Assembly: GCA_051875715.1 (NCBI GenBank)
Contig: JBJEHD010000092.1
Coordinates: 1-31,514, forward strand
Direction of reading: 5' to 3'
Source of the DNA: DYCT01 sp051875715
GTDB lineage: Bacteria > Bacteroidota > Bacteroidia > Bacteroidales > Bacteroidaceae
DNA length: 31,514 bases
The notes under the pieces: model-generated
Databases searched by the model: none
Seen by the model: the letters and a program-made list of their open reading frames with translations, nothing else
What the model was told of the DNA's origin: nothing
Made by a program: the position numbers and the translations under genes
Shown here: positions 1 through 8,572 of the stretch, in pieces
Position numbering within the stretch: the stretch's first letter is position 1
How the letters are laid out: the number at the start of each line of letters is the position of its first letter

Positions 1-899
1 GTCTCGGCGTCGGGGTTCAGTTCGAGCGAGAGTTTCATGTCCTCCACCGACCCCTTCTTGTCGCCTTTCAGCAGTTTGGCCTGTCCGCGTTCGAGGTAGG
101 CTTTGGCGCAGTTCGGATTCAGTTCGATGGCTTCGTCCAGGCAGGCGATGGCCTCTTCCAGGCGTTTGGACTGGATAAGCGAGTGGCCCAGCAGCAGGTA
201 TGCCTGTTCGTTGAAGGGGTTGAGTTCCTTCACGGCGGCAAAGTCGGCTTGCGCCTCTTCGGCCTGTCCGAGCGCCTCCTTCATCCGTCCGCGCAGCAAC
301 AGGGCATTTTCCTCGTCGGGGGTGTAAGCCAGCACGGCGTCGGCATCCTTCATGGCGTCGGCATATTGTTGCATGCTGGCCAGGATTTCGGCCCGCAGCA
401 GCAGGGCGTCCGTATAGTCTTCTTTCTTCTGGATGGCCAGGGTGAGGTGGGCGATGGCGTGGAAGGGGTCGCCTTCCGCCTGTTCGGCCTGGGCCGCCAG
501 CAGGTAGGAGAGGGGATTTTCGGCATCAAGCGCAATGGCCCGTTCGGCTTGCTGCTTCATGGCGGCGTAGTCCTCAACCATGTAGCAGGCGCGAGCCAGG
601 GTGAGGTAGGTGGCCGGCAGTTCGGGTTCTTGTGCCTCCATCTCTTCCAGCAGGGGGCGTGCCTCTTCGGCGCGTCCCTGCAGCATCAGCGTGCTGGTCA
701 GGTAACTCAGCGTCTCGAAGTCGCGGTCTATCTCCAGGGCTTTTTGGAAACAACGGACGGCGTAGTCCATCTGCCCCATGCGCTGGGCGCGTAGTCCGTC
801 GAACTTGAACAGTTCGAAGTTCTTCCGGTCGTTCTTCTCTTTCTCGGCTTGCGGGTCTTCGGTCTTTCCTCCGAAGAGGTGTTTCAGAAAATTCGTCAT
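1..899 (-). CDS. TPR-repeat protein (3' end beyond window)
   Basis: The protein begins MTNFLKHLFGGKTEDP and is open for 299 codons to the left edge, so its C-terminus is missing. After a charged N-terminus it is a run of helical 34-residue TPR-like units, with phrases such as YAVRCFQKALEID, PFHAIAHLTLAIQ and LEEAIACLDEAIELNPNCAKAYLERG. There is no signal peptide or membrane segment, so a cytoplasmic scaffold role is likely; the specific partner is unknown. It starts 11 nt after the recQ stop and is probably the third gene of a recJ-recQ-TPR operon. That placement might suggest a link to DNA repair, but this is inference only. I am sure of the repeat class and unsure of the function. Confidence 0.85.
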   Translation of the reverse strand, partial: MTNFLKHLFGGKTEDPQAEKEKNDRKNFELFKFDGLRAQRMGQMDYAVRCFQKALEIDRDFETLSYLTSTLMLQGRAEEARPLLEEMEAQEPELPATYLTLARACYMVEDYAAMKQQAERAIALDAENPLSYLLAAQAEQAEGDPFHAIAHLTLAIQKKEDYTDALLLRAEILASMQQYADAMKDADAVLAYTPDEENALLLRGRMKEALGQAEEAQADFAAVKELNPFNEQAYLLLGHSLIQSKRLEEAIACLDEAIELNPNCAKAYLERGQAKLLKGDKKGSVEDMKLSLELNPDAE

Positions 900-910
900 G
901 TCTCTATCCT

Positions 911-2851
911 TTATATATATGTAGATGGTTCGTTCGGGGTGGGGGAGGTCAGCCGCAAGGTTTCGCCTTGCAGGCTGATGACTTCTTCCGCTATCAGGTG
1001 GTCGAGCCCGCAGCGCAGGTCTTCGCTGGGCAGGTGCAGGTGTTCGGCCGCGGTGCGGAGGGGCATGGGACCTTCCTGCCGCAGCAGGTCGGCAAGGCGT
1101 CGGGCTGTCTCGTCCGGATTCGTTGTGCCCGGTCCGTGGGGTTTGTTGCGCTCGCGGCAGACATCGCAGCGGCCGCAGTCCGCCGCCTGCTCCTCGCCGA
1201 AGTAGGCCAGCAGTTGGCGGCTTCGGCAGGTGTCGTCCATGCCTACGTAGTTCAGCATGGCCTGGATGCGCTCTTCGTATTGCCGTTTGCGTTCGTCGTA
1301 GACGGCGGGCGGAAACACGATGCGCCGCGTCTCTTGCCGTTCGAGGGTGTAGGTGATGGTCGGGCAGGTTTTGCGCGGGATGTAGTCGAGGATGCGCCGC
1401 CTTGAGAGGGCGAGCAGTTTCTCGTAGACCGTTTGCTGGCTGAGTCCGCTGTTGTGTGCGATGGCTTCCTCGCTGATGGACACATAGTCGGCAAAAAGTC
1501 CGGTGTACATGCGCAGAATCATCTGCAACACCTGGTCGCAGGCTTCGTCCGTCCCATGCAGTTGGTAGAGGTCTTCGCGCCGGCTGGTGATGAACACGCG
1601 CGAAGCGTTGTCCTGCCTGTCGTGGTATTCCAGGTAGCCAGCCTGCGTGAGGAGGCGGAGTGCGCTGTCCACACCGACCGGGAAGTGCTTGAACGTGCGG
1701 CAGAACTTCTCGATGTCGAAGTCGAAGGTGCATCCCAGCCCGTCGCCCATGGCCATCTGGTAGAAGCAGTTGAGGTCTTCGTACACCTCGCGGATGTAAT
1801 CCTTTTCCGGGAAGGTGTCGTGGATGCGCCGTTTCAGTAGGGTCTGGTCGGCTTTTGAGGTGAGTACGACGGCGTAGGCTTGCCGGCCGTCTCGTCCGGC
1901 CCGTCCGGCTTCCTGGAAGTAGGCTTCCGGCGAGTCGGGCAGATCGGCGTGGATGACCACGCGTACGTCCGGCTTGTCGATACCCATGCCGAAGGCGTTG
2001 GTGGCCACCATGACGCGGCATTCGTCTTTCTGCCATTGTTTTTGGCGCAGGTCGCGTGTCTCGTAGGCCAGGCCGGCGTGGTAGAAGGTGGCCTCGATGC
2101 CTTCCTTCTGCAACAATTCGGCCAGTTCCTTGGTGCGTTGCCGGTTGCGGGTGTAGACGATGGCCGAACCGCTTTGCCGTTGCAGGATATGGAGCAGCTG
2201 GGCCTCTTTCTCTTCCGTCTTCCGTACGAGGTAGGTTAGGTTCTTCCGCTCGAAACTCATGCGGAATACGTTCGGACGTCGGAATCCCAGGCGTTGCTGG
2301 ATGTCGTCCACCACTTGTGGGGTCGCCGTGGCGGTCAGGGCCAGCACGGGGACGTCGGGCAGCAGGGCGCGTATGTCGGCTATCTTCAGGTAGGAAGGCC
2401 GGAAGTCGTAGCCCCATTGCGAGATGCAGTGCGCCTCGTCGACCGTGAGGAAACTCACCTGCATCTTGCTCAACTTGGTGCGAAACAGTTCCGTGTCGAG
2501 CCGTTCGGGCGAGACGTAGAGGAACTTGTAGTCGCCGAAGATGCAGTTTTCCAGCGCAATGATGATTTCCTGGCGCGTCATGCCGGCATGGATGGCCGTC
2601 GCCAGGATGCCCCGTGCCCGCAGGTTCTGCACCTGGTCCTTCATCAGGGCGATGAGAGGTGTCACCACCAGGCACAGGCCCGGTTGGGCCAGGGCCGGCA
2701 CCTGGAAGGTGATGGATTTCCCGCCGCCGGTGGGCATGAGGCCGAGGGTGTCCTGTCCGGCTCCGATGCTTTCGATGATGGCTTGCTGGATGCCGCGAAA
2801 CGAGTCGTAGCCCCAGTATTGCCGCAGGATGGACAGGTATCGGTCAGGCAT
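911..2851 (-). CDS. recQ: ATP-dependent DNA helicase RecQ
   Basis: A 646-residue 3'-5' DNA helicase of the RecQ family, acting in recombination repair and stalled-fork processing. It shows the family motifs in order: Walker A MPTGGGKS (about residues 39-46), the DEAH box TVDEAHCISQWGYDFRP (about 135-150), motif VI AGRAGRDGRQ, and an RQC zinc site with cysteines in CRSRQLLAYFGE and CGRCDVC (about 537-562). The C-terminus (about 580-646) looks like a short winged-helix segment; no HRDC domain is evident. I chose the ATG at 2851 (MPDRYLSILRQYWGYDSF) because the family starts here. An upstream in-frame ATG at 2926 would only add 25 residues read from the recJ coding region. The start overlaps the recJ end by 8 nt, so the two are probably co-translated. 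Confidence 0.95.
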   Translation of the reverse strand: MPDRYLSILRQYWGYDSFRGIQQAIIESIGAGQDTLGLMPTGGGKSITFQVPALAQPGLCLVVTPLIALMKDQVQNLRARGILATAIHAGMTRQEIIIALENCIFGDYKFLYVSPERLDTELFRTKLSKMQVSFLTVDEAHCISQWGYDFRPSYLKIADIRALLPDVPVLALTATATPQVVDDIQQRLGFRRPNVFRMSFERKNLTYLVRKTEEKEAQLLHILQRQSGSAIVYTRNRQRTKELAELLQKEGIEATFYHAGLAYETRDLRQKQWQKDECRVMVATNAFGMGIDKPDVRVVIHADLPDSPEAYFQEAGRAGRDGRQAYAVVLTSKADQTLLKRRIHDTFPEKDYIREVYEDLNCFYQMAMGDGLGCTFDFDIEKFCRTFKHFPVGVDSALRLLTQAGYLEYHDRQDNASRVFITSRREDLYQLHGTDEACDQVLQMILRMYTGLFADYVSISEEAIAHNSGLSQQTVYEKLLALSRRRILDYIPRKTCPTITYTLERQETRRIVFPPAVYDERKRQYEERIQAMLNYVGMDDTCRSRQLLAYFGEEQAADCGRCDVCRERNKPHGPGTTNPDETARRLADLLRQEGPMPLRTAAEHLHLPSEDLRCGLDHLIAEEVISLQGETLRLTSPTPNEPSTYI

Positions 2852-4571
2852 TCTTTCCCGTGGGTTTGATGTCCTCGATGAGCAGTTGCACCTCGCCCCG
2901 TTTGTGGGTGTTCTCTTCGATGGCATAGCAGATGTCGAACGAACGTTTCGTCTTGATGTACTTGGCCTGTGCGCTTTGTCCGAAGGCGATGCCGTTCATC
3001 ACGTTGTTCGATTTGTTGTCCACCAGTTCCAACTTGATGTGCTCCTGTTCGCGTCCCACCACCTTGCTTGTGCCGTAGTCGTAGACGTGGTGTGTGCAGA
3101 AGATGGGCTTGTGGTTGTCCGGCCCGAATGGGTTGAACTTCTTCAGGTCGGCAAAGAAGCGCGGGGTGATGTCCTTGAAGTCGATTTCCGCATCGATGTC
3201 GATGACGGCGCTTGTCTGCTCCGGCAGGATGTGCCCGGCCACGAACTGTTCGAACCGTTGGGTGAAGGCCGGCACGTTCTCCACTTTCATCGAGAGTCCG
3301 GCGGCATAAGTGTGTCCGCCGAAGTTCTCCAGCAGGTCGCGGCAGTATTCGATGGCCTTGTACACGTCGAAGCCCGACACCGAACGGGCCGAGCCGGTGG
3401 CCATGTCGTTGGTGCGCGTCAGCACCACGGCCGGTCTGTAGTAGATTTCGGTGAGGCGGGAAGCCACGATGCCGATGACTCCTTTGTGCCAGTCCTCGTT
3501 GTAGATGACGATGGTGCGCCGATCCGACAGACCTTCCAGTTGCTCCACGATGCGGTTGGCCTCTTCGGTCATGCTCTTGTCCAGATCCTTGCGCGTCTCG
3601 TTGTATTGGTTTATCTGGTTGCTTTTCTCCAGAGCCAGGGCAAAGTCCTTTTCCGTCAGCAGGTCCACCGCCTCTTTCCCGTTTTGGATGCGTCCCGATG
3701 CATTGATGCGGGGGCCTATTTTGAACACGATGTCGTTGATGGTGATTTCCTTCTCGCTCAGTCCGCACACGTCGATGATGGCTTTCAGGCCGACGCTCGG
3801 GTTGGAGTTGAGTTGCCGCAGGCCATGGTAGGTCAGGATGCGGTTCTCGCCCATGATGGGGACGATGTCCGATGCCACGCTGACGGCCACCAGGTCGAGC
3901 AGCGGGGTCAGTTGGTGAAAGTCGATGCCATTGCTTTGGGCGAAGGCCTGCATGAACTTGAAGCCCACGCCGCATCCCGACAGATGCGGGTAGGGGTAGT
4001 GTGAGTTCGGCCGCTTGGCGTTGAGGATGGCCACGGCCCCGGGCAGCACCTCGTCGGGCACGTGGTGGTCGCAGATGATGAAGTCGATGCCTTTCTCCTT
4101 GGCGTAGGCCACTTCCTCCACCGCTTTGATGCCGCAGTCCAATACGATCACCAGTGTGGCCCCGGTTTCGTAGGCATAGTCCACTCCTTTGCGGGTGATG
4201 CCGTAGCCTTCGTTGTAACGGTCGGGGATGTAGTAGTCGATGTTGGAGTAGAACTGCTGCAGGAATTTGTATACGAGGGCCACGGCCGTGGTTCCGTCCA
4301 CGTCATAGTCGCCATACACCAGGATGCGTTCTTTTCGTCCCATGGCCAGGTTGAGTCTGTCCACCGCCACGTCCATGTCGTCCATGAGGAAGGGGTCGTG
4401 GAGGTCGCTCAGTTGGGGGCGGAAGAATCGGTTCGCCTTTCTGGGCGTGTCGATGCCCCGTTGGAGCAGTAGGCGGCACAAGATGGGATGCATCCCCAAT
4501 TCCTTGGCCAAAGCCTTGGCTGCGTCAGTCTCGGCAGGTGTGAGAGGTTGATAATTCCATTTGTGATTCAT
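2844..4571 (-). CDS. recJ: Single-stranded-DNA-specific exonuclease RecJ
   Basis: A 575-residue DHH-family 5'-3' single-strand DNA exonuclease that works with RecQ-type helicases to make resected ends for recombination and in base-excision or mismatch repair. Visible motifs are GDYDVDGTT (about residue 88), a DCGIKA motif, the signature CDHH in IICDHHVPDE (about 168), and the DHHA1 segment ending NFGGHTYAAG (about 417), followed by an OB-fold-like C-terminal part. The start at 4571 (MNHKWNYQPLTP) is preferred to an in-frame ATG 20 codons upstream, which falls in the AT-rich leader. The 136-nt gap to folC includes a T-rich tract on this strand just after the folC stop, perhaps a weak terminator for folC. 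recQ overlaps the 3' end. Confidence 0.96.
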   Translation of the reverse strand: MNHKWNYQPLTPAETDAAKALAKELGMHPILCRLLLQRGIDTPRKANRFFRPQLSDLHDPFLMDDMDVAVDRLNLAMGRKERILVYGDYDVDGTTAVALVYKFLQQFYSNIDYYIPDRYNEGYGITRKGVDYAYETGATLVIVLDCGIKAVEEVAYAKEKGIDFIICDHHVPDEVLPGAVAILNAKRPNSHYPYPHLSGCGVGFKFMQAFAQSNGIDFHQLTPLLDLVAVSVASDIVPIMGENRILTYHGLRQLNSNPSVGLKAIIDVCGLSEKEITINDIVFKIGPRINASGRIQNGKEAVDLLTEKDFALALEKSNQINQYNETRKDLDKSMTEEANRIVEQLEGLSDRRTIVIYNEDWHKGVIGIVASRLTEIYYRPAVVLTRTNDMATGSARSVSGFDVYKAIEYCRDLLENFGGHTYAAGLSMKVENVPAFTQRFEQFVAGHILPEQTSAVIDIDAEIDFKDITPRFFADLKKFNPFGPDNHKPIFCTHHVYDYGTSKVVGREQEHIKLELVDNKSNNVMNGIAFGQSAQAKYIKTKRSFDICYAIEENTHKRGEVQLLIEDIKPTGKNA

Positions 4572-4707
4572 TTTATATCTTATTTTTCCTTTTTCAGCTT
4601 TGGGGAAAGGCGTGCCTTTTGAGGCATACAAACCTTAGAAAGCGTAAAATTACGAAAAAAATAAGAGCGCGTATACGCTTCGGCCAATTTTAAGGAAATA
4701 TTAGGTT

Positions 4708-6000
4708 TTATCGGCGGGCCGTCAGTAGGTCGGCTACCACGAATGTGCTGCCGCCTACGAAAATCAGGTCCTCTGTGCCGGCCTGCCGCTTGGCTGCCTC
4801 TACGGCCTCCGCCACACTGGCGTGGCAACTGCCTTCCAGGCCTGCCAACCGGGCTTTCGCCTGCAGTTCGGAGGCTGGCATGGCACGTTTCACGCTGGCT
4901 TGTGTGAAGTAGTAGGTGGCTTCGCGGGGCAGGAGGGCCAGCACACCGCTTACGTCCTTGTCGTTCACCATTCCCACGACCACGTGCAGACGGGCGTATC
5001 GGCGGAGACCCGCCCGCAACTGTTCGGCTATGTAGGCGATGCCTCCCACGTTGTGGCCCGTGTCGCACACGAGGTCCGGCCGGTGCTCCAGTTGCTGCCA
5101 GCGTCCCATCAGGCCGGTGCGTTCCACCACTTCGGCGAATCCCGTGCGTACGTTTTCGTCCGTCAGACGGAACCCCTGTTGGCGCAGCAGAGGCAGGGCC
5201 GCCAGCAGGGTGTTGGTGTTCTTCAGTTGGCACAGGCCGCCCAGTTCGCCCCGCAGGTCGGACTGGTTCTCCGCTTGGTAGCGCCAGGTGCCGTCGTCGT
5301 TGCGGTCGGCCCGCAGCAGCCGGTGCTCGTCTTCCGCGAACACCAACGGCGCACCCACCTCCCTGGCCCGGGCTTCGAACACCGGGCGCGTTTCTTCGTT
5401 CGCTTCACCTATCACGGCCGGGACGCCGGCCTTGATGATGCCCGCCTTCTCGGTGGCGATTTGGGCCAGCGTGTGTCCCAGCAGTTGCACATGGTCGAAA
5501 CTGATGTTGGTGATGATGCTGAGGCGCGGGCGTATGATGTTGGTGCAGTCCAATCGTCCGCCGAGGCCCACTTCGACCACGGCTACGTCCACCTTCCGTT
5601 CGGCAAAATAGGCAAAGGCCAGGGCCGTGGTCAGCTCGAAGAACGAGGGGTGCAGCGGCTCGAAGAAGGCGCGGTGGCGTTTCACGAAATCCACCACGTA
5701 TGCTTCCTCCACCGGTTTGCCGTCCACCCGGATGCGCTCGCGGAAATCCACCAGGTGGGGCGACGTGTAGAGTCCTACCCGGTAGCCGGCGGATTGCAGC
5801 ATGGCGGCCAGGGTGTGCGAACACGAGCCCTTGCCGTTGGTGCCGCCTACGTGGATGGTGGCGTATTGCCGGTGCGGATGGCCCAGATGTTCGTCCAGCG
5901 CACAGGTGTTGTCCAGTCCTTCTTTGTAAGCACCCGGACCTACTTGCTGGAACATCGGGGCGCACGCATACAGATAGGTTAAAGTCTCTTGATAATTCAT
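4708..6000 (-). CDS. folC: Folylpolyglutamate / dihydrofolate synthase
   Basis: A 430-residue Mur-ligase-type enzyme that adds glutamate to dihydropteroate or folates using ATP, in the cytoplasm. The P-loop GGTNGKGS is at about residues 52-59, followed by the conserved TSPHLVDFRERI. Further motifs are VEVGLGGRLDCTNII and SIITNISFDHVQLLG, then AQIATEKAGIIKAGVPAV; the C-terminal domain contains DTGHNVGG. Length is usual for the family. The start MNYQETLTYLYACAPMFQQVG matches the Bacteroidetes form. It is divergent from the PIN-PhoH gene, with 87 nt between the two starts that carries promoter boxes for each strand. Confidence 0.95.
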   Translation of the reverse strand: MNYQETLTYLYACAPMFQQVGPGAYKEGLDNTCALDEHLGHPHRQYATIHVGGTNGKGSCSHTLAAMLQSAGYRVGLYTSPHLVDFRERIRVDGKPVEEAYVVDFVKRHRAFFEPLHPSFFELTTALAFAYFAERKVDVAVVEVGLGGRLDCTNIIRPRLSIITNISFDHVQLLGHTLAQIATEKAGIIKAGVPAVIGEANEETRPVFEARAREVGAPLVFAEDEHRLLRADRNDDGTWRYQAENQSDLRGELGGLCQLKNTNTLLAALPLLRQQGFRLTDENVRTGFAEVVERTGLMGRWQQLEHRPDLVCDTGHNVGGIAYIAEQLRAGLRRYARLHVVVGMVNDKDVSGVLALLPREATYYFTQASVKRAMPASELQAKARLAGLEGSCHASVAEAVEAAKRQAGTEDLIFVGGSTFVVADLLTARR

Positions 6001-6022
6001 AACGGGGAGGATTAGGTATCGA

Positions 6023-6030
6023 TATATTTG
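6023..6030 (+). promoter_or_regulatory. Putative -7 box (TATATTTG) for the PIN-PhoH gene
   Basis: TATATTTG fits the Bacteroidetes primary sigma -7 consensus TAnnTTTG and lies 57 nt upstream of the plus-strand ATG at 6088. No TTTG is seen at the expected -33 distance, so this is motif-based and tentative. Confidence 0.4.
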
Positions 6031-6057
6031 CTATCTTGTTCACACGATTAGAGCGCA

Positions 6058-6065
6058 CAAAGGTA
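6058..6065 (-). promoter_or_regulatory. Putative -7 box (TACCTTTG) for folC
   Basis: Read on the minus strand this is TACCTTTG, a common form of the Bacteroidetes -7 box, 57 nt upstream of the folC ATG. It sits in the shared divergent region with the phoH-like promoter. No clear -33 TTTG is present. Confidence 0.45.
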
Positions 6066-6087
6066 TTAACTTTTAAATCGAAGAACC

Positions 6088-7416
6088 ATGGGCAAGAAGA
6101 AAAATTTTGTTTTAGACACGAATGTGATTCTGCATGATTACAATTGCCTGAAAAACTTCCAGGAGAACGACGTCTACATCCCGATTGTCGTCTTGGAGGA
6201 ACTGGACGGCTTCAAGAAGGGCAACGAACAGATTCATTTCAATGCACGCGAGTTTGTCCGCCAGTTGGATGAACTCACGGCCGACTGCGCCTCCCTGGCC
6301 GACGGGGTTCCCCTTGGCGAAGGCATGGGACGGCTCTTCATCGTGGTGGAGCAGGACTGCTCGGCCCGTGTGCATGCCGCTTTTCGGACTTCCAAACCCG
6401 ACCACGACATCCTGGCCGTGGCCGACTGGTTGTCCGAACGGGACAAGAACACGCCTACCATCTTGGTGACGAAGGATGTCAACCTCCGCATGAAGGCCCG
6501 TTCGCTGGGTATCCAGTGTGAGGACTACATCACCGACAAGGTGGCGAACGTGGATGTGTTCGAACGTTCCAACGAAGTGTTCGAAGGGGTTCCTGTCGAC
6601 CTGATCGACCGCATCTACGCCTCGCGCGACGGGGTGGATGTCTCCGAAATCGAGTTCCGTCCGCTGTTGCAGCCCAACGAGTGTTTTGTGATGAAGAGCG
6701 ACCGGGCCAGCGTGTTGGCGCGTTACAATCCCTTCACCCATCGGGTGCAGCGCGTGGGCAAGGCCAAACGCTACGGCATCGAACCTCGCAATGCCGAACA
6801 GAGTTTCGCCCTCGAAGTATTGTCCGACCCGGACGTGAAGTTGGTGGCCGTCACCGGAAAGGCCGGAACGGGCAAGACCTTGCTGGCTTTGGCGTCGGCC
6901 TTGAGCCAACTGAACGACTACAAGCAGATTCTGCTGGCGCGTCCGGTGGTGGCGCTTTCCAACAAAGACCTGGGCTTCCTTCCGGGCGATGCCAAAGAGA
7001 AGGTGGCTCCCTACATGCAGCCTTTGTTCGACAACCTCAACGTCATCAAACGCCAGTTTTCCCCCACCTCCGGCGAGGTCAAGCGGCTGGACGAGATGCA
7101 GAAGAGCGAGCAACTTGTCATCGAAGCGCTGGCCTTCATCCGTGGCCGCAGCCTGACGGAGACCTACTGCATCATCGACGAGGCCCAGAACCTCACGCCG
7201 CACGAAATCAAGACCATCATCACGCGGGCGGGCGAAGGCACCAAGATGGTTTTCACGGGCGACATCCAGCAGATCGACCAGCCCTACCTCGACAGCCAGT
7301 CAAACGGCTTGGTCTATATGATTGACAAGATGCGCGGCCAGAACCTGTTTGCCCACATCAACTTGCTGAAGGGTGAGCGCAGCGCGTTGAGCGAACTGGC
7401 CAGCAACTTGCTCTGA
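6088..7416 (+). CDS. PIN domain-PhoH family ATPase
   Basis: A 442-residue fusion of an N-terminal PIN nuclease domain and a C-terminal PhoH ATPase (PhoH2 / YlaK type). The PIN part keeps its acidic residues: D10 in VLDTNVIL, E37/E38 and D40 in VLEELDGFKKG, D107 in HDILAVADWL and D130 in LVTKDVNLRMKA. The PhoH part has Walker A GKAGTGKT (about residues 257-264) and Walker B CIIDEAQN (about 361-368), then a TGDIQQID sensor segment. Related proteins have been reported as RNA helicase/ribonucleases; the cellular role in Bacteroidetes is not settled. It stands alone between divergent folC and a convergent gene, and a strong terminator follows. Confidence 0.92.
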   Translation: MGKKKNFVLDTNVILHDYNCLKNFQENDVYIPIVVLEELDGFKKGNEQIHFNAREFVRQLDELTADCASLADGVPLGEGMGRLFIVVEQDCSARVHAAFRTSKPDHDILAVADWLSERDKNTPTILVTKDVNLRMKARSLGIQCEDYITDKVANVDVFERSNEVFEGVPVDLIDRIYASRDGVDVSEIEFRPLLQPNECFVMKSDRASVLARYNPFTHRVQRVGKAKRYGIEPRNAEQSFALEVLSDPDVKLVAVTGKAGTGKTLLALASALSQLNDYKQILLARPVVALSNKDLGFLPGDAKEKVAPYMQPLFDNLNVIKRQFSPTSGEVKRLDEMQKSEQLVIEALAFIRGRSLTETYCIIDEAQNLTPHEIKTIITRAGEGTKMVFTGDIQQIDQPYLDSQSNGLVYMIDKMRGQNLFAHINLLKGERSALSELASNLL

Positions 7417-7466
7417 CCTTCTTTCCCTCTGCCCCGCCTGTCGTAGCACGGACGGGGCACACCACT

Positions 7467-7534
7467 CCCCCGCCTGCTCCGATTCCTACTTCCCTCGCAG
7501 GGTATCGGAGTCCCCGGCGGGGGATTTCTTTTTT
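7467..7534 (+). terminator. Rho-independent terminator after the PIN-PhoH gene
   Basis: CCCCCGCC at 7467-7474 pairs with GGCGGGGG at 7516-7523, and inside it CTCCGAT at 7477-7483 pairs with ATCGGAG at 7504-7510. A T-rich tract ending in six Ts (7525-7534) follows on the plus strand. A smaller GCCCCG/CGGGGC hairpin lies just upstream at 7431-7458. No T tract is present on the minus side, so it probably serves only the plus-strand gene. Confidence 0.8.
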
Positions 7535-7547
7535 GCTTTGGCCCACC

Positions 7548-8498
7548 CTATCGTGTTGATTCCTGTGGGTTGTAGAGGAAAACTCGTTCCCCGTATTCAC
7601 TCTTCAGCCTCTCGTACAGGTGTGGGTGGCAGTAGATGGGGTAGGTCCCGTTGGTGAAGCAACCTTTCTCCACGTTGCTGACGGACTTGGGGATGACGAT
7701 GGACCGAAGGCTTGTGCATTCCTCAAAGCAAGCCAGTTTGATGCTGGTGACAGACTCGGGGATGACGATGGAGGCCAGACTGGTACATCCGTTGAAGCAG
7801 AAAGACTCTAAAGTTGTTATCGCACCGGGCAACGTGACGGATGTCAGGTTCGTACATCCTGCAAAACACCCATCTCCCACGCTTGAAACAGTCTCGGGGA
7901 TGACGACGGACGTCAGACTCGTGCAGAAGGAGAGGCAACCCCATCCCAACTTCGTGACAGAACTGGGTAGGGTGATGGAGGTCAGACTAGTGCATTCCTT
8001 GAGGCAATCCTCTCCCAGACTCGTGACAGAACTCGGAATCTTGATGGATGCCAAACTTGTGCACCCCACAAAGCAGTTGTTGCCCAATCTTGTGATGGTG
8101 TTTGGGAGGACAACGGAGGTCAAACCGGAACATTCCTCAAAACAAGCGTCTCCTATTTCGGTCACAGACTTGGGGATGACGATGGATTGGAGGCTTGTGC
8201 ATTCACAGAAACACTGAAATCCCAAACTCGTGACAGATTTGGGCAGGGTGATGGAGGTCAACTCCGTGCACAGACGGAAACTATTCATTCCCAGACTTGT
8301 GACGGTGTATTTCGTTCCGTCTACTTTGATGGAAGAGGGAATCACGATGCGGCCTGCATATTTGTCCGGGCTGGCGGTGACACTTGCGGTCTTGTCTGCT
8401 GCAGAGAGGTTGTAGTAGATGCCGTCCACTACGGCATCGTGGGCCCAGGAGAGGTTGAAGCCCAGAAGAACTGTAAGGAATAAGAATAGTTTTCTCAT
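7548..8498 (-). CDS. Secreted BspA-type leucine-rich repeat protein
   Basis: A 316-residue protein with a signal peptide (MRKLFLFLTVLLGFNLSWA), a short N-terminal cap (about residues 20-77), nine exact 23-residue leucine-rich repeats (78-284) and a 32-residue C-terminal cap. The repeats follow the TpLRR/LRR_5 pattern xxLxxIxIPxSVTxLGxxCFxxC, typical of Bacteroidetes surface adhesion or host-interaction proteins. Unusually, the position normally held by alanine before the phenylalanine is cysteine in all nine units, giving C-X3-C in nearly every repeat. No C-terminal sorting tail is present on this protein. It is monocistronic, with a canonical promoter and a hairpin in its leader. The ligand is unknown. 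Confidence 0.9.
   Translation of the reverse strand: MRKLFLFLTVLLGFNLSWAHDAVVDGIYYNLSAADKTASVTASPDKYAGRIVIPSSIKVDGTKYTVTSLGMNSFRLCTELTSITLPKSVTSLGFQCFCECTSLQSIVIPKSVTEIGDACFEECSGLTSVVLPNTITRLGNNCFVGCTSLASIKIPSSVTSLGEDCLKECTSLTSITLPSSVTKLGWGCLSFCTSLTSVVIPETVSSVGDGCFAGCTNLTSVTLPGAITTLESFCFNGCTSLASIVIPESVTSIKLACFEECTSLRSIVIPKSVSNVEKGCFTNGTYPIYCHPHLYERLKSEYGERVFLYNPQESTR
7647..8267 (-). repeat. Nine tandem 69-bp units encoding the 23-residue leucine-rich repeats
   Basis: Residues 78-284 of the leucine-rich repeat protein divide without gaps into nine units of 23 codons. Each begins near T-S-L-T-S and ends near C-F-x-x-C. The DNA units are diverged but share phrases such as GATGACGATGGA and TTCCTCAAAGCAAG on the plus strand. 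Such arrays can expand or contract by recombination; that is inference here. Confidence 0.85.
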
Positions 8499-8522
8499 AC
8501 GAATGGATTTTTTTGTAGTTCA

Positions 8523-8567
8523 CCCCAATCGGTCGTGAGCGCATACCAGGCTGACGGCCGTTTGGTT
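8523..8567 (-). promoter_or_regulatory. Hairpin at the 5' end of the leucine-rich repeat mRNA leader
   Basis: CCAATCGGTCGT near 8526-8537 pairs imperfectly with ACGGCCGTTTGG at 8554-8565 (one mismatch and one G-U). With the promoter at 8573-8603, the transcript would begin at or close to this hairpin and carry it about 25-30 nt upstream of the start codon. Its sequence resembles a larger inverted repeat at 28831-28941, so it may be a shortened copy of the same element. Confidence 0.45.
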
Positions 8568-8572
8568 AGACG

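Noticed and set aside
2829..4004. A 391-codon plus-strand frame opposite recJ, and similar long antisense frames opposite recQ, folC, the CBS gene and secA
   Set aside because: All mirror codon bias of the real genes on the other strand and lack family motifs, signal peptides or plausible initiation signals.
4660..4690. A palindrome AGCGCGTATACGCT with a nearby T-rich tract as a folC terminator
   Set aside because: Only about four pairs remain once a loop is allowed, so the stem is too weak to call.
7647..8267. Regular repeats suggesting a CRISPR array
   Set aside because: The repeats are 69-bp diverged coding units of a leucine-rich repeat protein, in frame, with no unique spacers and no cas genes.
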